From Azorinus chamasolen (lineage: Eukaryota; Mollusca; Bivalvia; Cardiida; Solecurtidae), in the NCBI GenBank assembly GCA_963576725.1, contig OY755252.1, positions 28,402,078-28,466,077 on the forward strand: DNA of 64,000 bases, written 5' to 3'. The position numbers and the translations under genes are program-made. Each line of letters opens with the position of its first letter. The stretch's first letter is position 1. The notes beneath the pieces were generated by a model. The model made no database searches and had not been told where the DNA came from. It worked only from the letters and a program-made list of their open reading frames with translations. This document shows positions 11,260 through 21,530 of the stretch, piece after piece.

Positions 11260-11488
11260 TTAACACATTATCCGTTAGTGACGCATTTTTGCGCATCTAT
11301 AAAAGTCACTTTATGAAACCATTGTGATAAATAGAGCATTTGCTCCTATAGGAGCAAATGCTCTATTTATCACAATGGTTTCAATCTACAAAATATTAAA
11401 GTTTTCCTTTCCTCTAGTTAATGCTCCTTTTCGGTAAATATATTCAAAGAGGTTGTGTCTAAAAATAGCCTAGGAGGTAATGAGTTAA
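11260..11488 (-). mobile_element. Family C TTAA-type MITE, copy 3, with paralogous empty site
   Basis: TTAACACATTATCC at 11,260 and 'taatgagttaa' ending at 11,488 bracket the same hairpin as 9438-9649 with a perfect GCTCCTATAGGAGC apex. The paralogous block reads 'gtgttaaaatatttt' at 25,341. There the single TTAA (25,344-25,347) stands where this copy has TTAA, the element and a second TTAA. Confidence 0.9.
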
Positions 11489-11504
11489 AGTATTTTTAGA
11501 AGTA

Positions 11505-11700
11505 GAGTAATCCCCCTCTACACTGGAATGTTATTAGAGAATAAATTGGATGCTGTTAGGAAGGTGGCTGTTTACTGCAGTGTGAACGTCAAGCAGAAAA
11601 CTCACAGAAGAGCTTTTTGCATGGTTTTCCCCCTGCATTAACCTGTCACCGAGGCAAATATTTATACTGCATTTAACGTCCGTGTTGGCGAAGTTCTACT
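11505..11700 (+). mobile_element. Family E-like element, degraded
   Basis: It contains 'aggtggctgtttactgcag' and ends 'ggcgaagttctactg'. Its paralogue at 25,361-25,529 has lost the hairpin centre. The TTAA just after it (11,702-11,705) is occupied in the paralogue by a family B MITE. Confidence 0.5.
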
Positions 11701-11763
11701 GTTAATGTATTTTCAAATATACATGGTGTTATAAATATCTGCCCTTATTCTATATCAATCTAG

Positions 11764-11950
11764 TTAACTCTTTTGCTGCCAAATTTATTCGTCTGCAATA
11801 TTTATCGTCTGCTAAATTTTTCGTTTGTTTTCCTTCACTTTTGTTTCAAAGAAAACTATCACAGCAACAGACAGCATGGATCCCGATCATCTGGATCGAA
11901 ACTGTGTGCATGGGTAATCACAGATGCGACATTGGCAGCGAAAGAGTTGA
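11764..11950 (+). mobile_element. Family D TTAA-type MITE, copy 1
   Basis: TTAACTCTTTTGCTGCCAAA and 'ttggcagcgaaagagttga' are inverted ends, the right TTAA now TTGA. Centre 'ggatcccgatcatctggatc' is a reduced hairpin. The paralogue at 25,842-26,039 keeps 'gagacgtcgagttacttgac' in the centre. Confidence 0.75.
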
Positions 11951-12010
11951 AACAATTCTAAATATGAGCTGTATATTGAATGTTTACCATTAATATGTTT
12001 TATCACTGAA

Positions 12011-12219
12011 TTAGCCATTGTAGTGCGGTACACGAGTCATTTAGTTTTGCAAACCGTGTAGATCCAGATGAAAAAGCTCCTACGGGAGCCCTCTCATCAA
12101 GGCCTGCACTTTTTGTCATGCTACACATTTGTTAGAAAAATCCCTAAATATCCACCAAAAGCTTGACCTGTATAAAGTTTGGAATAGTCCATTTGAAAAT
12201 TCAGCGTTGTAAGGGTTAA
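12011..12219 (+). mobile_element. Family M MITE
   Basis: The hairpin 'aagctcctacgggagccctc' is flanked by 'gcaaaccgtgtagatccaga' and 'aaggcctgcactttt'. The right end 'cagcgttgtaagggttaa' is of TTAACCCTT type. A related copy sits at 37,780-37,990 and a left part at about 26,090-26,225. Confidence 0.55.
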
Positions 12220-12289
12220 GATTATCAACACAACCAGAGCTTGTTTTTAACAAAAAACAAATGTCTCACACCTGTTTCTGTATAAAAAT

Positions 12290-13017
12290 TGCTAGTTATT
12301 CAACTTGGCCTAGATATTATAACCATAAACATTTTCATAAGGTTTGGTGATGATGACTTAGATCTAGAGTGGTCAATGCTAAAAAGGCAAAGGTTGTGTT
12401 ATTCAAGGGCCATAACTCTAAAGTGCCTAGTTTAATATTGTTGGTTATTGAACTTGACCTAGATTCAATAGCCATAAACATGTTTATAAGGTTTAGTGAA
12501 GATTGGGTAAGACTTTTTTGACTTAGAGAAAGGACAAGACTATAAAGGACATATTTGGAAAACAATCAAGGGCCATAACTATAAAGTTCCCGAAACCGTC
12601 TTACTGGATATTGAACTGGGCCTAGACTTATAGCCATAAACATTTTTATAAGGTTTGGTGAAGATTGGATGAGACGTTTTTGACTTAGAAAGCGGACAAT
12701 GCTAAAATGGGCCAATCTGTGATAAATCAAGGGCCATAACTCTATAGTTCCTGAAACAATCTTGTTGGATATTGAACTTGGCCTAGATATCATAGCCATA
12801 AACATTTTTATAAGGTTTGGTGAAGATTGGATGATACGTTTTTACTTAGAGAGCGGACAAGACTAAAAAGGGTAAATTTGGATAAATCAGTGGCGATAAC
12901 TCTGAATTTCCTTAAACAATCTTGCTGGATATCGAACTTGGCCTAGATATTATAGCTATAAACACTTCTATAAGGTTTGGTGAAGAGTGGAGGAGAACTT
13001 AGAATTAGAGCGCGGAC
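12290..13017 (+). repeat. Bivalve-type tandem array, about 150-bp units
   Basis: Four to five diverged units carry 'tgaacttggcctagatat', 'agccataaacattttta', 'taaggtttggtgaagattgg', 'agcggacaag' and 'caagggccataactct'. Similar arrays are, to my knowledge, common in bivalve genomes. No unit has a conserved reading frame. Confidence 0.85.
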
Positions 13018-13078
13018 AAGATTTTGTGACAGACGGACAGGAAGATAGACAGACAGACGGACAGACATACAAACAGAA
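13018..13078 (+). repeat. AGACGGAC-rich microsatellite
   Basis: Imperfect (ACAG/ACGG)n stretch between the tandem array and the SINE, for example 'agacagacagacggacag'. Confidence 0.8.
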
Positions 13079-13082
13079 AGGA

Positions 13083-13316
13083 GTAAATAAACATCTCCCA
13101 CACCACTATGTGGTGGGATACATAATGACGCAGTCGCAGTACCGGCTAGTGACCTTCACATGTACATATTGTAACCCCTTGATGGATATGAGACAACCCA
13201 GTGCGGGAGGGAGACACTGTAAAGCGTCTCTGAAATGTTGAGCTAGTCCAGCTAGTCCCCGGACAGCTAGGCTATCAGCTCAACGCTCAACCACTAGGCT
13301 AAGCCACCACCACGAA
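13083..13316 (-). mobile_element. tRNA-derived SINE, copy 1
   Basis: Minus-strand reading begins 'ggcttagcctagtggttgag', an A-box match. The B-box zone is damaged by an internal change ('gactagctggactagctc'). The body continues with 'acgctttacagtgtctccc' and 'cacatagtggtgtggg'. The intact tRNA-like head is in the copy at 38,000-38,218. Confidence 0.75.
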
Positions 13317-13462
13317 TGAGTAGAAACTCATTTTAAGAACTGATTGTTTTGTTCAGTAATCGTGATAAAAGTTTTATGAAACAAGCACTTAGTGGAACGA
13401 ACGACATAAACATATTTCGGCTCCAATAACTACAAGAATATGCACAGTTTATGATATAATAA

Positions 13463-13668
13463 ACAGTAAAACCTCTCTATAACGACCACTAAATTACATC
13501 GAGTATTTTGTGTTAAAGGCAGGTGGCTGCTTAAAGCAATGTGAAAGTAAAACAGAACGCTCCTACAGGAGCGTTCTGTTTTACTTTCACCTTGCTTTAA
13601 ACAACTATCTGCCCAAAATACCAACTAATTAACACAATTAAGTGGTTGTTATAGAGAGGTTTTACTGT
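13463..13668 (+). mobile_element. Family E element with best-preserved long TIR
   Basis: The ends ACAGTAAAACCTCTCTATAA and TTATAGAGAGGTTTTACTGT are perfect inverted repeats, and the match continues to 28 bp with one mismatch. A CAGTAAAACCTC..ATAACGACC end is pogo/Tigger-like. The core hairpin 'gtgaaagtaaaacagaacg' with apex GCTCCTACAGGAGC is nearly perfect. At 206 bp it is non-autonomous. Confidence 0.85.
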
Positions 13669-13797
13669 ATTTATGATTCTACCATTTTTGCAATGGCCAA
13701 ACTTTCCAGAGTCCATGTGTCATTAATACAAATGATTGTAATTAATATTCACGACGTCGTTATTTCTTATATGAATATTAATAGGGTAACGGGTTAA
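13669..13797 (+). mobile_element. Family A right half
   Basis: 'atgattctaccatttttgc', 'taattaatattcacgacgtc' and end 'aatagggtaacgggttaa'. The left half and hairpin are absent, replaced by the family E element immediately upstream. Confidence 0.55.
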
Positions 13798-13905
13798 TAT
13801 TAAAAACTGCTGTTGTATTTTACTCTCCCTTAATTTAAAACAAAATGATTTCATGGATATGATTATGGGAATGCCGATGAGCATGGCCATGTAGTCAAAT
13901 TAAGC

Positions 13906-14118
13906 ATAACCCTTTCCACCATGAATATCCATGCAAGAAGTAATACTATATTAAAAAATAATTGGATTAATTGTTAAAAATGTACATGACTACATGGATT
14001 TAGGGTCATGTCAGAAACTGCAGAATCATATCTTTATTATAGCATCAACACAGGAGTCTCTCATCTAGGTCTACTCTGTTTGCAAAGGCGTAGAAAGGCG
14101 TAGTTTTGGAGTATAGGG
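13906..14118 (-). mobile_element. Family A MITE, reverse, degraded
   Basis: 'taaccctttccaccatgaat' leads to 'gcagaatcatatctttatt' and 'gtctactctgtttgcaaagg'. The hairpin centre is largely missing. Confidence 0.5.
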
Positions 14119-14229
14119 ATGAGACGAGCATGACCGTGAAGTACTCACGGCACTGATTGTACACTATTGTACAAAAGACACATAACATAATCCATTACCC
14201 AGTCACATTTGACAAGGGAGAGGCGACTT

Positions 14230-14340
14230 CCAGTTTTAAAGACGTTGGCATCTTGCTGCCGAAGATTGAACTCACTACCCAGAAGATAACACCCTTCCAA
14301 CCGAGACAGTCTGGCCGATTTTAAGCTTTTCTTAATACTT
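14230..14340 (-). repeat. tRNA-like SINE2 fragment, copy 1, holding an empty TTAA site
   Basis: On the minus strand 'ggttggaagggtgttatctt' and 'gtgagttcaatctt' resemble A- and B-box spacing of a tRNA-derived SINE. Copies sit at 27,076-27,180 and 39,990-40,090. TTAA at 14,236-14,239 is the unoccupied form of the site filled by the family B element at 26,826. Confidence 0.45.
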
Positions 14341-14441
14341 ACAACAGAATCGTTACACGTTAGTTGGTATTCGTTAATTTTGGCCTTTTCTCACTTCACC
14401 AGCTAGGCCTCCAAGTAGATCCACAAGCATGGAATCAATTA

Positions 14442-14600
14442 TTAATCCTTTACTCCATGAATATGTATGGAAAAAGATAAGGACTCTGTGAATATTAATA
14501 AGATTTATCAATGGCACGTGACTACATGCTTTTTTGGCCATGGTAGAAAAACTGCAGAAGAATATCTATATTATTTCACAAGCAAAAAGGTGTTTCCATT
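14442..14600 (-). mobile_element. Family A MITE, left part
   Basis: 'ttaatcctttactccatgaa' then 'tggccatggtagaaaaactg'. It ends without a hairpin. Paralogues at 27,267 and 40,191 are complete. Confidence 0.5.
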
Positions 14601-15120
14601 AATTTGGCAACGCAGGTAAGAAGTGATATAGGCCTGTAATTTGATACCAGGTACGGGTCACACAATATAACAATGCATCTATCTTTTGCCAACTTGCAAT
14701 ATTTCCTGTTAGGTCTTTGAGCAATTAGTCTGAATGACACAAACACGAATTTAATTCTACATTAAGAGAGAAGAGTTCAGCTATTTAAGAAGGAAACAAT
14801 TTCATCAAAGAACATACCAAAGCCATTTTTCTGTTTAAATACATAAGGCTACATGGTGTTAGTCCCGATCTCCATCCTTCTTATTTCTATGTTAAATATT
14901 TCGGATTATTCAAATTCGTGTCGTCCGAAAACCCGGCCTTACTCGAAGTCATATTTTGTCCGGCGTTAATGTTGACCTTTGATTTTCACACCTATATTCG
15001 AAAGGTATAGACAAACATGGATTAAGGACCAGCGAACACAGACAATCGGCGCCATATTGAAAACACTGTCAAACAATAAGGTGTCAATTTATCGTAATTA
15101 CCGACGTATTAATCTAAGTA
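14600..15120. other. No gene recognised
   Basis: Apparently single-copy A+T-rich sequence. The first part (14,650-14,850) shares 'catctatcttttgccaactt' and 'tatttcctgttaggtc' with 1970-2010. The rest shows no repeat or coding signal. Confidence 0.4.
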
Positions 15121-15380
15121 TAGGTTAGAGCTTATGTAAGTAAGTAAGTAAGTAAGTAAATTATTTATTATAGTGACATGTGTTACAAGTCATAGGTTAA
15201 GCAATATTTACAATCATACAAAAACACCCGGCCCCCTGGGCCTATATGTCACCTTAAGATAAGCTACTGTAAGACTTATCAAACATATATAAAATACATA
15301 TTAGGAATCAATATTATAGCAACTCACACTGAACTCGATCATTATCGAGCATAAACCAAACATAGCAATTAACTTCTGTT

Positions 15381-16165
15381 CTACCTAGTCACATACAGTT
15401 TATTTCGTCGCAATTGCATCGCTTTAACTAAAAACTTTGCTGTTTTGCGCGGGTATTGGTTTACGAAAATGCCAATTTTTTCATTAACATTTGATGCTGC
15501 AATTTCACTTAATATATTTCCAAACACTTCAGTTCGTATATGTTGATACACTGAGCAGTCAATAAGTAAATGTACTTCCGATTCAATATGTCCATTGTTG
15601 CAAATCATGCAAAGCCGGTCATCTAGGTTCTCGTTTACATATCGACCTGTCTCGATGCGAATTGGTAATATTCCACATCGAAACTGGGCTAATGTAGAGC
15701 GTTCATATTTTGTCAGATTTGTGGTGATATACTTTTCAGTATCAAAGCATGTCTTGAAAGTTCTATAGGTTCTAAGTTTCGAGGATGACTGTACCGAGTG
15801 AGACCATTGTGTTTCTGTGTAACAGTGTATTTTTGACTTTACTAACTGTAAATCCACCACTGTGCGATCATTATAATGCTCTAATAGTTCAAGCTCACTC
15901 ATTACGACTTTAACTTCACTGCACCAGTTAGCGGCACTGGATCTATAGTCCGTTTCAAATGCGCGCTTGGTGATTCTGTTGTTATCCATATTTATCAGTC
16001 TATTCCAGTAACGGATCATGTTGAGCCAACGGCGGTATCTGCCTGGTATCCAACCAAAGTCACCTGCTAGTGCGGCTACAGGGGTAAATCGGTGTACTCC
16101 TAGAAAGTAACGCATCGCACGATTTTGCACATTGTCTAGAGCTTGATATTTTCTATATCCCCATA
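15381..16165 (-). pseudogene. LINE post-RT C-terminal region with CCHC zinc finger
   Basis: The frame is already open before the first possible GTG start and reads 'YRKYQALDNVQNRAMRYFLG' then 'VHRFTPVAALAGDFGWIP', a segment that lies downstream of the RT fingers and palm in this kind of LINE. Near the end, 'CMICNNGHIESEVHLLIDC' has the spacing C-x2-C-x9-H-x4-C, the C-terminal zinc finger typical of many non-LTR elements and thought to bind nucleic acid. It stops at 15,381. The endonuclease part joins this part directly near 16,140-16,165, so the whole RT (roughly 1.5-2 kb in relatives) is absent and the frames do not agree. Confidence 0.85.
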
Positions 16166-17403
16166 CTCCAGGGGATCAATGATATTCATTTCAATCAAGT
16201 GTTTATGAAGCTTAGCTTGTTGGTAAAAATTGTCATCAAATTCATCACTCGCGCTACCATTATACAATTTCTCAAAGTCACACCGCCATCTTTCGAACAC
16301 ACTGTTTTCATCATTTATCACCATGCCGCTTTCGTCTATAATCTCAATAGGAATCGAAGAATCTTTCCGTGGACCTAAACGTCTTATTCTATCCCAAAAC
16401 TCACCCGGGTTTTTAGTAGACATTGATTCTATATCTAATGTAATAGCTCTGAGGTATTCCCTTTCAGTTTGCCTCAGCCTTTTGTTAAATCTTTGTCTCA
16501 TGTCTTGGTAAAGTAACCTTAAACGCGTCCTTTCACGTCTTGGACCAATGCACCTAATGAAGTCTCTTTCTGCACTATTCATATTATTCCATAACAAAGA
16601 CAATTCATCATTCCAATACGGTTTATGATATTTGTGACGCCTACGTGACCGTTCAGATGACGTATGCCTCGGAATCGTACTTTGCATTTCATTTCTAATG
16701 GCCTCGCATAGTTTGCTGTGTGCTGAGTCAATTTCATGCTGTGTTTCACGGTTATATTCAATTAATGTTATAACTTCCAGCAGAGCGATTCTAGCGAGAT
16801 CACTATCCATGAAATTGCAAGGTATTTTACTAAATTTGTACCTGGATGCATTAAACGTACTACTACTTGTAGAATTACTATCACAGTCATTATAGTCACG
16901 TGCTGCATTTAGAATAAACCGACCTATTAAAGCCGAGTGATCTGGCAGTTTTGACCTGCTACCTAAATATCCATGAAGATTATATTTATCGGCTATAGTC
17001 TGTATGGGCAACACTTGAAATGATGAACAACAGTTAAAAATATCATGAGGAATACACATGTAATCTACAACGGACTTTCCCTTGTTTGATATACACGTAA
17101 ATTCATTACTTTTTGGGAAACGACCATTTAACGCACAAAACCGTGAATCGTTCAAAAAGTCAAGAAAATCTCTCCCATGTTGATTGATACTTTTATCAAT
17201 AGAACATCTCTCTGGTATGATATCAACGTCAGACAATAAGTCGGACAAGTCACTGATCCGTGAATTTAAGTCACCGGCTAACACAATGTAGTCACTGTTT
17301 TCGTGTAGGTATATTAGCGATAGGATGTGCGCAAAAAATTGTTGAGCGTTTCTTCCCCATACAGAGTTTTCGGGAGGTAAATAACACGAGAATACTGCAT
17401 GTA
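16136..17403 (-). pseudogene. LINE endonuclease (EEP-type) C-terminal half plus linker
   Basis: This is the 3' part of an endonuclease/exonuclease/phosphatase-like domain that in LINEs nicks target DNA for target-primed reverse transcription. The open frame extends upstream of any ATG: it reads 'YLPPENSVWGRN' then 'IYLHENSDYIVLAGDLNSR', giving the GDLN catalytic motif, then 'KSVVDYMCI' and 'LPDHSALIGRF' with the conserved D-H pair. A basic linker follows with 'PYWNDELSLLWNNMNSAERD' and 'NPGEFWDRIRRLG', normally found between endonuclease and RT. The frame ends in TAG at 16,136-16,138, right where the sequence of the other part begins in another frame. The N-terminal endonuclease motifs are missing, so it is dead. 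Confidence 0.85.
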
Positions 17404-17499
17404 CTTATGTACTGCAGTCGTCGAAAATAAGACGGCCGATAGCGCGAGCAAAGCGAAGCGTTTTTCGAAGACTGCAGTTTATAAGCTCTAACCGATTTA

Positions 17500-18580
17500 G
17501 TGATTGCCCTACTTTTCAACACGCTGAGTTTATAAGCCCCGCCCACTGAGCAATGACAAATATCACCCATTTTCAGAGTATTTGTATATAGTCAGGTGAT
17601 TATGGTCCACCTTAAAGCCACACTCGTTTATGCAAAATAGTCAGAAAACCCACCAAACAAACGTTGTCTTTGTTAAAATTCTCACGTGTTTATGTTTTGA
17701 AAATCGTACACAGTGAAACTGGTTTCGCGCCTTTCATTGTAAACACTGCCTTCTTGGGCTGTGTTACGTTTTCAAATATTCCCCATATGTGTAAAACATT
17801 TTTACACAATGATTGTAGTCCAAATAATAATGGCCGACAGCGATCTATACGTATCCCGAAACTATGAAAGAAACGTATTGTGTAAGACGGACGCAAAATC
17901 GCAATGTATATCTAAACGATAACCCTTTACCTTATAGTAAGTGACACCTTTTGACCACTCGTCAAGCCGGGAAGACCCAGATTAGACAGTTATGTTGTCT
18001 GATCAGGGTCTACTCGGTTTGCACAAATTTAAATCTTCACTGCTACCAAGACCCAATAAAAGATACAGCTTATTAATATTAAACATTCATTGTGGGCAGA
18101 ATATTGAAATAAGAAAAAACGGGTAAAGGCTTAAAAAGGTTACAGGTTTGATCGTTTGATTACGGTTTTAAATAAAGATTTGTTGTTATTTCCTGATTTA
18201 TATGCTTATTTACATATTAATTTAATCCCTTTTCCTTAATCCTGCTTAACAGGTGGGGTGTCACGTGATTTATCTGGCAATTTTAGTCCACGACACCGTA
18301 ATTACTAGATCTACAATTCTGTCTCTCAGTTGTGTATATAGTCTTCCTCCCAACGTTTTACACTTGTGTACACTCGATAACGTCACAAGTTCATAACATA
18401 AGTTCATAACATAGCAACTTGTTCGTTTGTTATTGTCGTGGGCGGAGGTTTGTTGCACATGAGCACTGGAAGGTTCGTCTTCGAAAGTTAAGAGTCGATT
18501 TTATAAAATTTATGAGAATTAGAGTCTAAAAAATATCAAGAATGCGGCTCGCTGATTGGAAGGAAAAGTAGGGCAATCAC
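17500..18580. mobile_element. Possible DNA transposon with 18-bp TIRs and TA flanks
   Basis: GTGATTGCCCTACTTTTC at 17,500 is repeated in perfect inverted form ending at 18,580, and TA lies just outside each end. The 1,081-bp interior has no recognisable transposase. It includes a MITE hairpin near 17,970-18,025 ('agattagacagttatgttgt', 'ctgatcagggtctactc'). Confidence 0.5.
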
Positions 18581-19840
18581 TAATTAATATTCACGATGAT
18601 TTAGTTCTTACATGAATAATCATGAGGTAAAGGATTACACCGGCATATATTTACCGTGCCTTATTCAACATGAAATTCAGACACTCGGTTTTCAACCTGA
18701 TACACTTTAAATCAAAGGTATAAATTCCCATCAAGAGGTCGGCAGAAGTAGACATTTTCAAGTCCAAAACCATCCAAAGGCTTGGGACAAATACAAGCAT
18801 ACCATGTTAACTAGATGGGATACAAACGATCAGTGTTAGAATTGCATGTGCCCCTAAAATCAACCAAAGAATTATTCAGCACACAGATCCCGACATTAAC
18901 CCTGTACTCCAGCAAGAGGAGAAATCATGGATTATTCATTTTATTGATTAACGCAAAAATCACGTTCATACACGCTACTATACTTTCAAGGTTATAAACA
19001 TTTTCCTTCATAGATACGCCTTTGCAAACAGAGTAGGAACAGTCTGATCAGGGTCTGACCTGTTGCGTATACAATTATATAGATTGCGCTATGACCATGA
19101 TCATTTTATCATAGCATAAAGTGTAGAATCAGACCTATATCATTGTGTATAACCTTATCAGGCGGCTTCTTTTGGATCCGTCTGATCTGGTTCTTCTCTG
19201 TTTCCAAAGGCATAAAACATTCTGTCAGGGAAAGGATTCAGATTATACCATTGTTCCCGAGAACGTTTATGTTACCCGTTTGTTGCCAATGTGCAATTAT
19301 AAATATTGAGCTAATTAATATGCATAAAATAAACACATTATTTGTTACATGAATATTTATAGAGGAAAGGGTTAAGATAAGGTATTCTGTATCAAATATG
19401 CACGTGCTAATTTGAAAATGTATCTATTTATAGATGATGGCTGTAAAACAGAAATTTCTTTCAAACCAATGTGGTTGTCGATTAGGCAACATGTTTTCAT
19501 TGTAAAGATGTAAAAAATTACTATGCTGATAAAAGAATTCGTCTCATTTGCCCATGTAAATTACCATTTAGTTATTATTGTCATTCAGTACAATTATGAA
19601 GAATCTAATGACGTTATTTCTTTTTATGTCACTGATTTTATTAGAGCATTTGCAAATTTCCGTGCAAAATAGGTGAGTGACTCACTTAAATATGCAAATG
19701 TGAAGGAAATTTAGATTGACAGAAGGCAATTAATGAATCTTCCAAGCATTATGTGTTTCTTAATCCAAGTCGATATTATTAGAGCTCGCATGAGAGTATA
19801 CTACTGAAACAAAGTTGGTTTCGTATGAACATTGGATATT

Positions 19841-20299
19841 TACTAATCCTTTTTCCACAAATACACTTTTGCAAACACAGTAGACCAAGATCAGATGGCG
19901 CCTGATCAGGGTCTGCTCTACACGCTTAACCCTTCTCTTCCTGAATTTTAAAATACATTTCTCCTTCTTTACCCATGCCCTGTTGTATAATTACATGTAT
20001 ATTCACTGTGTACAAGTATTTCGCCGTGCAATCACTGCTGTGAAGTGCACTGGTTGCACAATCAACTTGTAAATAGTGCAGATCCTGATGAGACAGCTCA
20101 TACAGGGTCTGCACTATTTACAGATAGGTATATTGACGTGAATAGCAAGGGAAGGGTTAATATATAATGTAGACATGATACTCCTGTTTCGTCCATGGCC
20201 AAACACTCCTGTGTACATGTGCTATTATAGGAAGTATTCTTATTTAATATTTATGACGTTATTATTTCGTACATAAATATTCATGGAGTGAAAGGTTAA
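19841..20299 (+). mobile_element. Family A MITE interrupted by a family B MITE
   Basis: Left part 'taatcctttttccacaaata' with 'gcaaacacagtagaccaag' and 'cagggtctgctctacacgc'. After the family B insertion (19,926-20,160) the right part resumes with 'atataatgtagacatgat' and ends 'aatattcatggagtgaaagg' TTAA at 20,296. The uninterrupted paralogue is 5778-5980. Confidence 0.8.
19926..20160 (-). mobile_element. Family B MITE, copy 2 (nested)
   Basis: TTAACCCTTCTCTTCC to 'gcaagggaagggttaa', TTAA at both ends. Its hairpin has lost most of the distal arm ('gacagctcatacagggtc'), which explains its 235-bp length against the usual 250. Confidence 0.85.
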
Positions 20300-20327
20300 A
20301 CATTACACCGTTGTAAAACAAAATAAT

Positions 20328-20483
20328 GTGCACTATTTACAAGTTGATTATGCAACCAGTGCACTACACAGCATTGATTGCACAGCGATATGTTTGTACA
20401 CAGTGAAGATATATGTAATTATACAACAGGGCATGGGTAAAGAAGGAGAAAAGTATTTTAAAATTCAGCAAGAGAAGGGTTAA
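20328..20483 (+). mobile_element. Family B MITE, copy 3, right portion only
   Basis: It begins abruptly inside the hairpin flank ('gcactatttacaagttgatt') and runs to 'gcaagagaagggttaa'. Directly after the final TTAA comes 'cccttcgctcatac', as though a second inverted end follows. Confidence 0.75.
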
Positions 20484-20946
20484 CCCTTCGCTCATACATT
20501 AACAGTGGCTTATCAAACGTGGCAGTCGCTACCTGCAAGTTTGCAACGCGTTTTAAAGATACCTAAACATGCATAAATCATTTGTTTATACGCTGAAAAG
20601 ACGTATATCGCAAGAAAATGTATTTGAAAATCATTTGATGTTATTGTTATCATGAGTTTGTTAAAGGGACTAAGCATGTGAAATAATTGATGTACTTATG
20701 CTCACATCATGTCGATCTAAATGTGCCTTAATAGACATGACGTGAACTTGTTTCAAGGTGCTAGAAAGTAGCTGTAGTCTCATATTCTGTAGGACAATAA
20801 TAACCAGATACCGTAAAGATGAGTCACGAAAATATTCTGTTTGAAATGACCGTTTTACAAATACAGTAAATCGTATGATATAGATATACATTAGAATCTG
20901 ACTTAAACGGCCATCAAATGAATGTCTAATTATAGCAATTTGTAGC

Positions 20947-21196
20947 TTAACCCTTCGCTTGCTGAATTTTAAAATACATTTATCCTTCTTTACCCATGCC
21001 CTATTGTATAATTACACATATCTTCACTGTGTACACGTATTTCGCTGAGCAATCACTGCTGTGGAGTGCACTGGTTGCACAATCAACTTGTAAATAGTGC
21101 AGACCCTGATGAGACAGCTCCTACAGGAGCTGTCTCATCTGGGTCTTCATTATTTACAGATAGGTATATTGACGTGAATAGCAAGCGAAGGGTTAA
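20947..21196 (-). mobile_element. Family B MITE, copy 4 (250 bp), with empty paralogous site at 7118
   Basis: TTAACCCTTCGCTTGCTG at the left and 'agcaagcgaagggttaa' at the right are the cleanest family B ends. The apex is GCTCCTACAGGAGC. It sits within a family E element. The paralogue at 7111-7130 reads 'ttgtagcttaatgcaggtca' with a single TTAA. Confidence 0.92.
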
Positions 21197-21530
21197 TGCG
21201 GGTCGGAAGTAATGAAGGTGCCTCCTGTAGGAGCTTTCTCTATTACTTTTGCCCTCCATTAAGCATCCTCCTGCTCATTGGCAACCCTATGCTCAATTAA
21301 TTAATGACTGCTTAGAACAGGTTTTACTGTACATGCAATAGAAACCACGTAACTTACTTAATGCATATGGTGTTCATAAAAACAGACGGTTCTTTAATGC
21401 AGGTCGGTTGAGGATAATGCATAAAGCTCGCATTTGAGCTTTATGCATAGTTTAAATCCTGCATTAAGCTAGAACCTAACTTAACTATTTAAAAGTATGC
21501 CTGTTTTACATTGTTGTTTATGGGAAAGTG
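21197..21530 (+). mobile_element. Family E elements interrupted by family B, then a second family E-like copy
   Basis: After the family B element the sequence continues 'tgcgggtcggaagtaatg', 'gtgcctcctgtaggagcttt' and 'cgcttagaacaggttttactg'. 21,350-21,530 repeats the arms 'aatgcataaagctcgcattt' and 'tcctgcattaagctagaac'. It parallels 7060-7432. Confidence 0.6.

Larger units (their letters stand above)
10340..14600. repeat. Paralogous block II, copy a (pairs with 24,590-27,660; parts at 37,730-40,560 and 59,380-60,060)
   Basis: 'gtctgcttaaagcttcaagg' at about 10,371 recurs near 24,666 and 59,452. 'aaatatgagctgtatattga' (11,961) recurs near 26,048 and 37,738. 'aagcttttcttaata' (14,322) recurs near 27,160 and 40,072. 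The order is kept while many MITEs differ in presence, so the blocks are old duplicates. Confidence 0.7.
15121..17405 (-). mobile_element. Internally deleted, 5'-truncated non-LTR retrotransposon (LINE)
   Basis: On the minus strand the order is endonuclease half, linker, post-RT region with zinc finger, 3' UTR, then a (TTAC)n tail that on the plus strand reads (GTAA)n at 15,136-15,160. A simple-repeat tail is typical of several LINE clades. The RT domain is missing. The 5' end breaks near 17,405, where the frame meets a TAA. The clade is not certain; an RTE-like or related group is possible. Confidence 0.8.

Noticed and set aside
16230..16895. Plus-strand ORFs opposite the LINE endonuclease
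   Set aside because: Antisense shadows of the LINE frame with no recognisable motifs.
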